Below are positions 12,301 to 26,200 of a stretch of DNA of 64,000 nt, piece after piece (the stretch's first letter is position 1; every line of letters starts with the position of its first letter). The translations under genes were made by a program, and so were the position numbers. Below the pieces are notes generated by a model. It saw only the letters and a program-made list of their open reading frames with translations, had not been told where the DNA came from and searched no databases. The DNA is from Drosophila pseudoobscura (Eukaryota > Arthropoda > Insecta > Diptera > Drosophilidae): positions 60,341,869-60,405,868 of the forward strand of contig NC_046683.1 in the NCBI RefSeq assembly GCF_009870125.1. Direction: 5' to 3'.

Positions 12301-15300
12301 GATGGTTATATCCCCCCACCCACCGCTCTCATCTGGGATCGTCTTGTGGCGGCTTGGCGTCGCTCATTAGGCCAACAGCTTGTAAAAAAATCAAATAAAA
12401 CCCCCTCCAGCTCTGTCGCTTAAAGATTGTTATTCAAATGTGGGCCTCAGTTGAGTGAAAAGAGCGCCCTCATAAAGAAAATTAGACATAAGCCACAACA
12501 TGAGCTTCATTTTCATGGAAAATCTATATGCTTTTGCTTTCAAATCATTCATTAACGGATCAGCAGAACATTTGGGGCAAACAATCGTATGATTCATGAT
12601 TTTGTTTGTTGCCCTTTAAGTATGGAATAGGGCTTACATTTCTATGATATCTACTTCCAAGATTATTTGCTCATTGATTGTTGGAAATGCAGCACTTGCC
12701 GATGGAGGGTATAAGTTAATTTCTTTGATAAATTTTTGCTATCAATTTTCCAAGAAAATCGATTTGCGAATTTGATACGTCCTCAATTTTAAGGGAAATA
12801 CGTTAGCTGTTGAAGAAGATACATTGCTGAATGGATGTATTTAGTCGGTTTTGAAACATAAGAAGTCCAAGCATTAAGCTAAAATCATTCACAGAAAATC
12901 AATTGATCCGAAATCCCAAACGAGGGGCAAAGTACAGCATTCGGCAACCGCTGCAATTTCTGTAATAAGACACCAAAGTGTCCCTGAAAACACATAGACT
13001 TGGCAAAAAATACCTGAAATTATTGGAAAACAAACATAAGTTTCAACCAATCATCAAATTGCAGAAACTGAAGGCAAAAATCAACTCTTCCAAGAAATGT
13101 ACGGTGTGCTCTTGCAGATAAAAGTAAAAAAAAACCTTGTATATTTTATAAATAATGCCATCATAATCATACAGAGAGAATGCCTTGTGTTACTTCATGG
13201 AAATGATGTCATTTCCCTCAAGGGAAGTTTATACCACGAATCAACATCTCAGTACCGTCTTTATATATAGTAAATAATAAATGGTATTCTTATATCCTTC
13301 TATATAGCCACCCTATTCCCAACATTCATTTCGATAAAAGCGGAAATCCAGTAAATCAGTGAATCCCATATAAAATCGAACAAATGGCCAGAAACATCAA
13401 CATTTTATTGCATAAAATACACAAATCTAAAAGAAAATGTAAAAAATGTAAAATATTTAAGTGTTTGACCCAAATTTTGAAATGAAAATTGTCACACAGC
13501 TGATGGGAAAGAAGAGGCTGTGAAAACTGGGCCACTGGTTCCACTTCTCCCCCCCCCCCCACCGTCGCCCTCTCAGTATTCCTCTGCCTCTCGGTGGTTT
13601 TTCTTGGCTAAAAAAATGTATCTTAACTTTATTATTTTGATGATGATTGTTGTTGCCGTTTTGGTCGTTTGTTGGCCCATTGCATAATCCCGGCACAAAA
13701 ATCGTGGCCAAGTCTTTTTTTTGCTGCACTCAAAAATATTAGTCACGCACTCACACAGAGCCCGCAAATTAGTAGAGCAAATGAATATGCCACACATAAA
13801 ATATATACATACCAGATACCCCAGATAGCAGATGTACATATATATAGATATATATATAGAGTATTGTGTGTGTGTTTGTGTTGATATTTTGTAAGAATTC
13901 ATGTCAACTGCATACAAAAATAACCCACAAAATGAGTTGTACAGATGATGCCCCTGGTTCACAGGTCCCGCATTTGCATCTGTCTGTAAAGGGAACCACC
14001 GATGATGATGAGGCAACAGAGACCGAGAGAGTGAGGTGTCTGTCTGTCTGTCTGTCTGTCTGTTTCTATGGGTGATCTATCAAAATGACATAATGTTTCA
14101 CATGAAGATTCTGTCAGCTCGAATGCCTAGAAAGAACTCCAATTCTCTTTGTAGAGAGCGATTCCTTTTGATTGACTGCCTCTTCAGGTATTCATAGTTC
14201 TGACAGATGGAATGGATGCTTGTTTCTAGCTATCTGTTAGGGATCTTAGATTCCCTTTATCTAAGCTCTGGCTACTCTCAATGTTAGTTTCTATGATATA
14301 TTCCACGATTTTCTATGATTTTAAATAGGTCCGAATAAGAATTGTAGATCTCTAATCTCAAATCTCAAGCTAATTTGGGTTCTCCATGGTTTCAGTTGAT
14401 TATAGTAAATTATTTCTCCATTTGATTATAATTTATTTAATTTATTCCGTATTATTCCATTAAATAATGAAAAATTATACATAATAGTGCTATATATTCA
14501 TGGAAAACCTAATTAAAACCCAAGCTAATTTTGATAAATGTCTTTTGTATGGAATATATTTTAGATTCTTCTTGAAGTTGGCCCAAGTTTTCCATCTTAA
14601 AAGGGATCTTTTATCTTGTGCTGACACTTTCGATTCTTCTTGCTTGAAGAATTAGCATATTTAATAGAATAGAAAATGCATAATATTAATTTATATTCCA
14701 ATATTCCAACACTTTCCACTACTCGAATGGTGGACTACCGTTGGCTGCATTTTCCAGAGGAATGAAGTGGCAAACGCTTTTCGAGTGGCATCGCTCTTGA
14801 GAGGCAGAAAGTAGTGCACTTCTCTCTGGCTTTTGACCCCAATTCCTGAAGTATTCCGATCGACACATTGGAGTCTGTTTCTTTTTTTTTTTAGCACTGA
14901 AAACTAAAGAATAAGCTGGGAAATTCCCCAATGAACACGTTGTCACACGACGATTTCCTGCCTCCGGCTTTGGTTCTCTTTTCATTTCCGTTCTGTGGGG
15001 CCTTTGGGGGGCTCCTGGGGGGGCTTATGATCATTACGCTATTGTTATAATTAACTGTGAAGAACACCTCCAACCTTTCCAGCACCTCCAGAAGGGGAGT
15101 TCTATAATGAGTTGGCATTCTTGCGGAGGCACATAGTTTGGACTTGGAGTTGGACTTGGACCTGGGGCATCCGTTGCATACGAAATCAGCTACGGTTCTG
15201 AGCGAAAGAATTCAATAAATCAAGCGCACACGCACCAGTACCACATTATGCCATGGTATGCGCACGTGTATCGAGAGTAGAGGGTATCTCTATAGGATTT

Positions 15301-17173
15301 GACAGAGACACACCACACCGCACCGCACTCTACTGCTGCCTGCCTCTGATCTCGAGTGGCATGCGATGTGTTTTCCCTCAAACATTTAACCGTTTCAAAC
15401 ACACAACACACAAACGTGACACAATTTTCTTTCCAAACTCGTTTCGAGAGAGCCAGGGCCCTCTATTATGGCCCAGGCCAATCATCGGTGTTTTTTCCTT
15501 TGGCTGGCTTTTTATTGGCAGTTGAAATTATTTTTAAATGCATTCGCTTAACAATTTTATATGTCTTTCATTCAGTTCGGTTCAGTTCAGTCAAGAGGTC
15601 AAACAACTTTTCTTCTGATTGCCGGCCGTAGTACCTTTTTCTTCTACAACCTTTTTCTCAATTCAAAAATGATTTGTTTGTTTCCATTATCATCTCTCTC
15701 CCTCTCTCTCTCTCTCTCTCTTGAGAGCATGACAAATTATTGTGGAATGTAGTGTCTTTTTCTCTCTTTTTTCCTTTTTTTTTTTTTGGGTTCTGTTTCC
15801 ATTAAAATATCTGTTTTCTGTTTCTGTTTCTGTTTTTGTATGGCCAAATATTTGCTGTTCAGCGAACCATAGACCTACCGTATGTGGTATTTTTTTTTTT
15901 GCGCATTCTGCGAACCCATTGAACCAACGAATGTATCTGTATCTGTATCTGGGTTTATTACTTTATTAAGTCTGCGATAAGTATCGCGGAATCTTTTCCA
16001 ATGTTGTGGGTCTCTTCGGGGCAGATAACAGCAGGAGGGGGGGAGAGAGGCAAATGTGTGAAGTACAAGTAGATTTAATTGAATTCAATGAAGTTCAATC
16101 ACAAGTGTCACGTGTGTGCCCTAGGGTATACAGATAATCTTGATGGAACAGAAATAGTTGTCTGCTCGTGCGATTAAATGGTGGGCATACGCGTAAAGAC
16201 ACATTTTAATACATTTAGAGATCTTAAAACGTTTGATAGTGCTCGCTAGAAAGCTCCTTCGTATGAAGATTCCAAGAGATTCGAATCTGTTTGAAAACTT
16301 CGAACTCATTTCGAAAGAGTGGACATTCTATTCAATCTTAGAACTCTAGTTATGGCACAGAACCTGAAAGTAAATTCTGAACCCAGAGATCTCCACGCGT
16401 ATTCTTTTCGCATCTTAGAAAGAACTTATAAGCTTTTGTTTTTCTGGGAAACACGTGTACCTTTAAAGAGAATCAATCAGGGATATAGAAGGTGAAGGCA
16501 ATTGAAATTCCTCAAAATTCTTTATAAAATCAAAAATATCCACAAGCACGAGCATTTCTCTGAAGAACCTCCCCTCTACAAGCAGCTCTTCCAGCAACTT
16601 CCTGTTTGCATAAATTCGATTGGGGACCCCCTTCGATGAAGAAAACCCTAACTGTATCAATGTCAATGCTCCGTTGCGGATCATCAAAGCGTACTCTTAA
16701 GCGGATCACAGAGTACGGATTCGGGCAGAGTGCGGTGCGCCCGTAGGGGCATGCAACAGGCAGCAGCCGCACAGTAGCTGTCAATTAAGCGTCTTTGGGA
16801 AATTGTTAAGTTATTAGCCATCCCATGGGGGGCTATGGCTATGGAAAATTTGCATAATTGATGGCATAAAAAACTGCAGAAGAAGAAGCGGCAACGGCAG
16901 CAGGAAGAGACGTTGCCTGACTCCTCCAACGCCAGTGATTGCAACATGGGGCAGGCAGGCAGGCAGCCAGGCAGCAGCAGCAGCAGCAGCAGTAAAAAGT
17001 GAAAGTTCATTTAAGCCAAGTCAAGGCGAAAAAGAGAGAAGCAGCAGCATGGCTCCAAAAAATAGTTTCCTTGAGCCAGCGGGCGGGTTTCATTACCTGC
17101 CAGTTGTTACTGTACCGCCGCGGCGGTTATTGTTACTGTACTGTAGTTGTTGTGGGTGCCCCACAGACTGGCC

Positions 17174-17204
<31 letters not shown>

Positions 17205-20200
17205 TGGCATTTGCATAAATTATTTACACTTTAATATGGTCTGTCCATCAGTCAGTCGTCGGTTCGTCGTCGCGTCGGCGCCATTGTCGTAATTTGTAAC
17301 TAAATATGCCGCTGCTTAGCCATGGCTAACAGCCACACTCTTGGCCACAATGGCCAAAGTTTTTGGCTGGCTGGCTGGCTGGCTGGCTCCGGCCTCCTCC
17401 TGGCGTTTATTTCTGCCATACAACATAATATTTATTTAATTTCATTAAATTTCTGCACGTCGCCAATCGCCGGGCCAATGAGGAAGCCAAATAGACGATA
17501 GTGATTTTCGCTGATGGTCACTTAACTTTTGACTTGGCCAAAACCGAAACCGAAACCCTTTTTTGTGCTGGCCAAGAGCCCAACAGAGAGTTCCGGCCCG
17601 TGTCTGTAGGAATTTCTGTATACGTGAAAGTAAAAATCTTTATTCGGGCCTCAACTTCATTTTCCATTTCATAAACGAAACCAAAAGCAGGCGGACTCTT
17701 GCCAATCGGACTCTTGCAACATTGACTTTCGCATGCAACAGAACTTGTTGTTTCGGTTTCTCGCTTGCTGATGTCATGGTGGTGTGCCGTCCCTCTGCTG
17801 GTTGCAGTTGCTGGTACCCTTGTGCGATTGTGGGTCCTATAAGGCAACCCAGAAGCTTGCCACCAAAAACAAGGAAGAACTCTTCTTCAAGATAGAGTCG
17901 AAAAACCGGTCTTCCAAGGCAGGAAATGCCAGCAAGATCTGCTTAAAGGCAGAGCTTAGAGTGGAATTAGAAAAACAGCTGTTTTTCTGTCTAAGAGCTG
18001 TCTAATATTTCTACCAAAAAGCATACTAAATATTTTGTGTTTGAAAATACCCCACATCTCTCATCGCTGGTGGTCTTTTTTGTCATTTGCTTATGGGAAA
18101 TGTTGCACAGCGAATCAACGTCAACGTCAAGCATGCCTGCATCTCCCCTGCCTGTCCAGGGAACAATCGATCTTCCAGGGTATCTAGAGCCTCGCAACCT
18201 GGCTTCTTTCCTGCTGTTTTTGCTTTTTGTTTTGTTTTGCGTGGTGTGGTTCTTTCCTGTGTATGTTTTGGGGCACACCTGCCGCCTTGCCGCCTGGCTG
18301 TCAGAAGGAAGCCCTGGCAAGGGTCCATCCGCCAGCGGCCTGTAACCTGCCTCTCGCACTCGCCTCCCCTCTGCCACCGCATTCTCCTGTCTTTCAATTA
18401 AACTTTAACTCTTTTAGGTCTTTTGTTTTTTCTGCTGTGCTGTGCTGTGCTGTGCTGTGCTGAACTTCCTTTCTGAGCCCTGAAGTCTTGCCCCACCCGT
18501 TCGGGCCGACTTGCAAGTCCGCTCTTAATGACTTGACTTTTATTTTATTTCTCATTTGGTTCGTTCAACAGAACGAAACACCTCTCAACGGTTCGCGGGA
18601 GTCTCGTCTGTGGAACAGCTGTTTTCGTTTACACAATATTCTTGGCTTTTGTGTTGTCTTTTGTTAACCGTTTTTATTGGCCTTTTTTATGGCTTTCGCC
18701 TTTATTTTTGTGTGCTGTGTTTCCCTGTATTTATTTCGCATTCGCTGCTTCGCAATGAATTATTGCAATTAGGCGCGATGTTTTCTGTGTTTTTCTTTTT
18801 TTGTGGCTTTTTAAAAGCCGCCGCCGCCAATTCCATCGCCATCGCCATCGCCGTCGTATTGGGCATCGCATCTGTGAAAAATGCTTTGAGTTAGTGGCTA
18901 AAATATAAAATAATTACATGTTATACGCGAGTATTCCACAGTAGTACGAACTTGCTACATGTTTGTGCAACGTGTTGGACAAATTACAAAATTGGTGGCC
19001 GGGCCCAGGCCCCCCAGAGAATCTGTGGAATGACTAATGGCTTGAAAGGTAGCCCACCACTAAATGATTCGAGTACACAGCTGAAGAAAGCTAATACTCG
19101 AAGAATTCTTGGGGTGGTCAAAGCAGGGCTCTTAAGTTTCAGTTAACGAACAGAAATTTCAGTGTAGAACGTTTTCTAGACCAGGAGTTTGTAGCATACA
19201 ACGTACAGGGTCGAGGAGCTGATGATAAGTAAACGGGAGTAGGAAGTACGCGCTGGCTTCGGCTTTTGTCTCTGGTCGGCGGGGTGTGGGCATGGAGGAA
19301 ATTTTACTACCCATTTATAGCTCTGGCAAATGGTCGAGATAAGAATTTATAAAAAAAATCGCGTACGAGTAGGGAAAGGATACTAGGAAACGGGATACAG
19401 GGGGGTCAAAGGGACAGATCAGCATGTACACGTGAACGAAGAAGATCACCGGTCAGATCTTTGTCGGCTGCGGTATCGCCCATTGGCGAGAACGCCCACC
19501 CTACCATGATCCTTCAGGGCCACCTATTAATCGTCAGGATCCCTCCAACAAAGACTGCGGCGGGTCACATCTCCGTTTTTCGAGGTTGCATGGTTCCGAT
19601 ATAATCTATTTAGCCACGGTTCATTTCCAAAACTACTTTATTTAAACAATCCATAATTCTTCATTTAAATTCCTATAAAACCTAACGCTAATAGAACCTA
19701 GTCCCTAATATAAGCCTGCTATTCGGTATCGTCTTACATTTCTAGGGTATTACTAGTATTAAGAGTATCATAGGGGCGAGGTAGCGTATAAGGTTCTTAA
19801 ATCTATAAAAATGATTAGTAGTATGTATAGATAACGGCAAGAAATAGGTACGTGTTCATCATATGAACAAGGAAACGTCATATGTCATTACGGTACTTGG
19901 GCAGTGCCAAAACCAGACAAAAATCGGGTATATGGAAAGTCGTTTAAAGGCATGAGTAATACGTGTGTAAAACCGTGATCATGGTTGAAGACCAACGAAT
20001 AGTTACCGCACATTCATTCTTTTCAGATTGCTTACTTGTTTTTTTTTTTTTCTCTTATAATCACTTACGAGACGATTAATAACTTTGACTCCCACGCAGA
20101 AAGATCTTTCGTTGTGTGTTGGATGAGGTGATTTGATGGGTGGATGAGTATGATGATGTGTGTGATTGTGATGAGTATCTGCATAGATGATGAGATGAAT

Positions 20201-23200
20201 GCGTGGCAACCAAAATCAAAAACTGTAAAAATAATTGGTATTAATACACTACTCATTTGTTCAAGTTCGACTTAGCCCATGGACAGGAATTCCCTTTTTG
20301 TTTATACCGTATTTACTTGGCTTTTGCACATTTTTGCCGTATCAAAAGAACATTGTTAAACAGAAAGCGGCTAAAAAAAAACAGGGTTTCGCATATCGGG
20401 TCTAATTTCGAAAGAAAGATAGAGAATATAACTAAATCCGATGCGGGTTCGATGCTTCCCGGCTGGAGACCGAGTTCCTACTCGAGGTCTGAAGGTGGCA
20501 CACGATTGTACCGGGCGCAGGTAACATCAGCTGCTTCCGATGCCAGGGGTCAATGACCGCGGTCCATCTGCGGCGTGAGGTTAGGTACCCCCCTGTCCAG
20601 GCGAAGATTGCAGAGCACACCGATCGGGTTTACTTGAGGAGCAAGTCCATGCCCTCGGCTACCGAACGGTGGTACGGGCACGTGGCCAAGAGGTCTCCGG
20701 GAATAACCAATCCGTATCTTCTAGACCAGCGTTTCAATACGTAGATACTAGTGGTGCTAATCCTACACGGAAAGAACAGAACATTTTTCAACGGGTCGCT
20801 GCAGCTGGGTGGATAATTACCTCAACAGAATTGCACCACTGTTTCGAAAAATGTTGATACACTGGGGGCGCTCGTTTCCAAATGGTCGAACGGCTGCCCC
20901 AGTATTGGCGATATATAACTGGCGCGTCCACTCAAATTCAATGATCACTTTGAGCCGCACTTGGCACTTGCACTAGGCTTTGACTTTGGGCTTGACCTTG
21001 TTTAGAGAACTGGGTCAGCTCAAGCAGACTTCTTTTTTCACTGCCGGTCACTCTGACGGCCACGAGGTAAAAAAGACAGAGGCTGGGACTACTAGGTACA
21101 GCAACCCACGTTTTTTCCACACCTTCTATGGTCTTTTTCTGTTATACAGAATCCAGCCACAGCAATATTTAATGAAATATAGTGCAAAGCAGAAAAATTG
21201 CATATCTTAGTGTTGCCACTTGGTCGCAAAACAGCTGATACTCTATGTATGGTTAAAGCTCACAAGCTCTGCAACTCGAATTTTTTTTTCTTCTGCCTAG
21301 TTTTAGGCTGTAATTTTGGGAGTTAGCCGTTCATAATTCAAATAAACGGCACGACAAGCGTCGAATATTACACCCCCCCGCTGAAATCACACTTTGGGGT
21401 CTTGCTAACCAAAGCGTGATCCACACTTGGAGTGCTTGATACGATTTATTGTTTAATATCTTTTGCGTGATATTTACCTATAAAGCGACCCTGGAAGTCT
21501 TCCAGCTCATAGTAGCTGTTCCCGAGTCTTTTCTTAATGCGGGCTTTTCGAAACGTAGGTGCCAGTTTCGCATTAAAGCCTTTCACAAAACTACTCTGAT
21601 CAAAATTTCGTCTATAAACTTCTTGACCCACTTGAAAGTTTACTTCTCGGCTTCGAAGATTATAGATATTTTCGTTTCGAACATGCTGCTGTTTCATTGC
21701 TTCTGCCGCGGTCTTGCGAATTAGCTCGAAGGAATCGTCGCGATCAAATACCACAGTTCGGTCCTCCAACATACTGAGGTTTCGTAGGAGTTGATAAGTG
21801 GAACCGCCAGTAATCATGTTTTGGCCAAAAGCAACACGATATGGGCTACTTTTGACGGCTGCATGCACACTGGACCGTAACGCACAAGTAATGAAGCTAA
21901 TCTGCTCATCCCAATTGGATTGATCGGGCTTAATGTACGCTTTGATAGCAGCGAGTACTGAGCGATTTACCCGCTCTGAGGCATTGGTTTGGGGAGCGTA
22001 GGCGGCGGTGTACGAATGTCGAATTTGGTATTTCGCTAACAGATCATTAAACTTGTGTGACTTGAATTGAACACCGTTATCTGACACTATCACTTCCGGG
22101 ACTCCAAAGCAATGAAACAGGTCTTCCTCCATGAACCGAATTACGGCATCCGCCGTAAATTTCTTTACCACTTTTAGGAAAGGAAATTTAGAAAAATGAT
22201 CGAGTACTACAAAAATGCCTATATTTCCAGATCGACTTCGGGGGTACGGACCTAGAAAATCGACGTAAAGTTTCTGAAATAGCCGAAAGGTCTCTCCTGC
22301 TTTGCCCATTGGAGGGCGTAGAGGACGATTGGGGTGCTTACAACATTTGCACACTTCGCAATGGTTGATAAAAGCTTTTACATCGCCCACTAAATTTGGC
22401 CAATAATAGAAGCGTCGAACTCGTTCTAGCGTCTTATTGATCCCACTGTGAGAAGCTAAGGGATGTTCGTGGCCTTGTTTAAGCACTTCTGTCACCAGAG
22501 CTCTGGGAACCCACAGTTTCCAGCACATGTCGTCACTAATTTGCTCACCAGTGGCGTGTTCAGCTCGACGATACAGAAGGTTATCCATTACTTTTACATC
22601 AGGTAAACGATCTGGATTAGCTTGAATTTTCGCAATGAGTTCCTGATAGTCAGTGGATTTAAACGCTTCCGATTGAAGGTCCACTAGGCTATCAATGCCA
22701 ACATACGATAAGTCTTCGGTATGCACTCGTGATGAGGCATCCGGAACGATGTTCTGACTACCCTTTCTATGAAAAATCTTAAAGGTGAAGCCTTGCAGTT
22801 TCAGGGCCCATCGAGCTAGTCTCGAGTTTAGGTCAGCCTGTGACATCAGCCATTTTAATGAGGCATGATCGGTAATAATGGAAAACTGATGCCCTTCTAC
22901 ATACGCTCTAAATTTCTTGACGCACATGACCGCTGCCAAACACTCTTTTTCGGTTACGGAATAATTACGTTGACATTGGTTCAATTTGCGTGACATAAAA
23001 GCGATGGGTACCTCGTTGCCATCTTCATCTGATTGCATCAGGACACCACCCACTCCTGTGTGACTCGCATCACAATGGATTGAAAAAGGAATGGTAAAAT
23101 CGGGACTGTGCAACACAGGAGCGTTACACATCTGTGATTTTAAGGCATCGAACGCGATCTGTGCTTCATCGGTCCATTCAAATTTTCGCTTGCTCTTAAG

Positions 23201-26200
23201 TGTATCTGAGATTGGCGCTGCGATACCCGCATAATTTTTTATGAATTTGTGGTACCAACCAGTGAGACCTAAGAACCTACGGACTTGTTTCACGGATCGG
23301 GGAACCGGAAACTCTTGAATCGCTTGGACCTTCTCAACATCTGTCTGGATCGTTCCGTTGCCTATAATATGTCCTAGGTATTTGATCTCCTTTAGGCAAA
23401 ATTTGGACTTCTCCACGTTTATGGTCAGACCAGCTTCGCGTAATCGGGCAGACAGGACATTGAGGACTTGAATATGCTGCTCAAAGGATTCAGAGATCAC
23501 CAACAAATCGTCTAGATAAATAAATATCTCATTTCGTAGAGATGGCGGTATCACTTTATCCATCAACTTGGACATCGTTTGGGGTGCATTACACAACCCA
23601 AAGGGCATGACCGTGTACTGATACAACGGGCGCCCTGGGATGGTAAACGCCGTTTTTTCACGAGCGCTTACTTCCAGCGGAATTTGCCAATAGGCATCCT
23701 TCAAATCGATGCTTGAAATGAACTCAGCTCGAGGAAGCCGACTGAGAATGCCATCGATCAATGGCATGGGATAAGCATTCTTAACAGTGACTTCGTTCAG
23801 TTTCCGACTGTCGATGCATAATCGCACCTTTCCCGGTTTACGAACGAGGACCACGGGTGACGACCATGCGCTATCTGATTCTTCGATTACTCCAAGAGCT
23901 AACATTCGGTCTACCTCTACGTACATTAGCTTTTCAACGGCTGGAGACACAGCATAATGTCGTTGCTTTATTGCCTTTGCGCTGCCCACTTCAATATCGT
24001 GCGACAACCAGCCGGTTTTTCCCAGACCTTGCTTCGCAAAGGAGGGAAACAAGTTGACCGTCTCTGCTAACTGAGCTTGCTGATGCTTCGACAAACACAC
24101 ATGTAACGTACTATCAAATGCTAAGCTTGACACCTCTGGACTGGATGATTTATTGGCTAGAAAAGCAGGTAACAAATTAAAACGAGACCAGAAGTCTATG
24201 CCTAGATATAGGTCTTGCGCCAAGGATGGGACTACAAACAATTTCAAGACTTTCTTCTGGCCTTGAAAACCCACTTCGGTGGTGACCTTGCCGATTATTG
24301 GCTGGCTCTGCCCATCCGCCGTACGTACTGCTGCTCTCCCAGGCTTGATCTGGTTCGGATTCTGAACCAGGTCGGCCGCAAACTTCCCACCTATGCAACT
24401 TATGGATGCACCGGTGTCCATCAGTCCACTGAGCGTCCTTCCCAGTACGGTGACTTCCGCATAGGGTCGCCAGTCCTTAGACGTATTAACGACTGACGCC
24501 AATACGTTAGAGCGCTCGGTTTTGACAGTTTGCCGATATTGGAGCAATCGCTTTCGAGATCGAGTCGGTAATGGAATTCGGTCCTCACTTGGGGGTAAAA
24601 TACAAGTGGGTGAAGGAATGTCTGAGAGTTTTTTTAAGTCAGGGAGTAATGGAACTGTCGAAACGTCCATTAAATGGTGTTCGTTGCTTTCGAACTGTTT
24701 GGTTTGCGTGCACCTGTCGATTGTGCACGGCTTGACGAGTTTTTTGGATCGTTGCACCTAGAGCACGACGGTTTATACGTATCCCGTTTGCCACAGCCGT
24801 AACAAAAGACGGTGCGATCACCTACGCAGTCTTGATACCGATGCCCCTGACAACCACAGTTCCAACAGGAAAGGGTTACTGCAGCGATATCTAGCTGTTC
24901 TGTTTCATCGACCTCATCGCCTTCCTTGTCTGTCTGTACCACAATTTCATGCACCTGTCGTCGTATAGGATTACGCTTCGGCTCAGCGCTGCCCATAGGC
25001 TTAGCCACTGATTGCAAAAACCGTTCGCGAGTACGCACTATGTTGCGCAATTGTGCTACTGACAGAATGGGAATGTATAAAATTTCATGTTGGATATCGG
25101 CCAGGAGATTCGACTTTAGCACTTCCAACAGCGACATTTCGGACATGGGGTTGACTAGTTTGTCGGACAAGGTTACAATGGCTTCGTAAAATGTATCAAA
25201 TAGTTCGTGCGGCTTCTGCTTTCGTTGCACTATTGCCGTACGAATTTCCAGATCGGTACGCCCATCTCTAAATCGAGTTTTTAAGGCTGTACTTAGCTGC
25301 GGCCAGGTCACGGATGGTACGCTTTTATGGTAACGCCAAAACCACTCGCTCGCACTGGCTTCAAATAAATAAATGGCGTTTCTGGCCACTAGATCGAGAT
25401 TACCCTCTAAGGTCTGCTTGGTTAGCGCTTCTATCCGATATATGAAATCTTCCACCGACATGGACGAATTTCCGGAAAACCGCACCTTCCATCCTGCGAT
25501 TATTTGTCCAATCCTATCTGGTCGTAGTCCCGCTATCTGTTGGGATCCCCATGGGGTTACCGAGACATTAGACTCATTAGCCTGATTTATCGGGGCACCT
25601 ACGGACTCTCGAGTTGGTATTTGGAACAACTGTTCGAAGGTTTGATTTTCTCCACTAGGCTGTGAAGATCCAGCAGCTTGGTCATTCGGCGGCTGTACCG
25701 TTGGACTTGCCAAACGTTGGAATCCTATTTCCATAGTCTGAGTCATTTGAGTCATGGCTTGAGACAACAACCCGATTTGACCCATAGCGTCCGTCAACGC
25801 CTGTGCCATTTGAGCCAAGCCTGGGCTTGCTTCATTCGCTGGCTCGCTACTCTGAACTGGCATGATTGGTACACCGACTTCAGTTGGACCAACGGAAGGT
25901 AAATTTTCAGTATTCGCAGCTGGACCTGCTGTCACACGCTGTGATCTGGTTCTCATTCGAAGCTGAGAAGACTCTACGTTCGAGGCGGACGCCTGCGCTA
26001 CGGCTAATTCCTCAGCTAAGCTAGGAGCAGATGATTGTAGGGGCTTGTTGCACGCCGGGCACACGGTCTTTTCACCTCTTCTCGTATTAAAACACACTAA
26101 ATGAAATACGTGGTTACAACTTGTTCTTAAAAGCTGTGTCCGATATTCTACCTGTCTTACGCAAATACAACAGATAATATCGGAATGGTCGTTTTGATCA

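Larger units (their letters stand above)
4131..19185 (+). other. Fhos: Large Fhos intron, part upstream of the retrotransposon
   Basis: This is long non-coding intron sequence with no supported exon. It contains simple repeats: CA tracts at 6599-6622 and 6811-6831, a GA tract at 9362-9386, CATCAA units at 9862-9886, TGTC units at 14037-14063, a CT tract near 15690-15720, GGCT units at 17364-17388 and TGTGC units at 18432-18462. Two places (4765-5050 and 9505-9545) carry facing ACCC/GGGTAT motifs that look like remnants of dispersed elements. Non-coding first exons of middle isoforms could hide here (for example around 7390-7660 or 9000-9120), but I cannot prove any. Confidence 0.6.

Noticed and set aside
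21373-21445. Possible env gene after pol
   Set aside because: Only about 70 nt remain between pol and the 3' LTR, so no env can fit.
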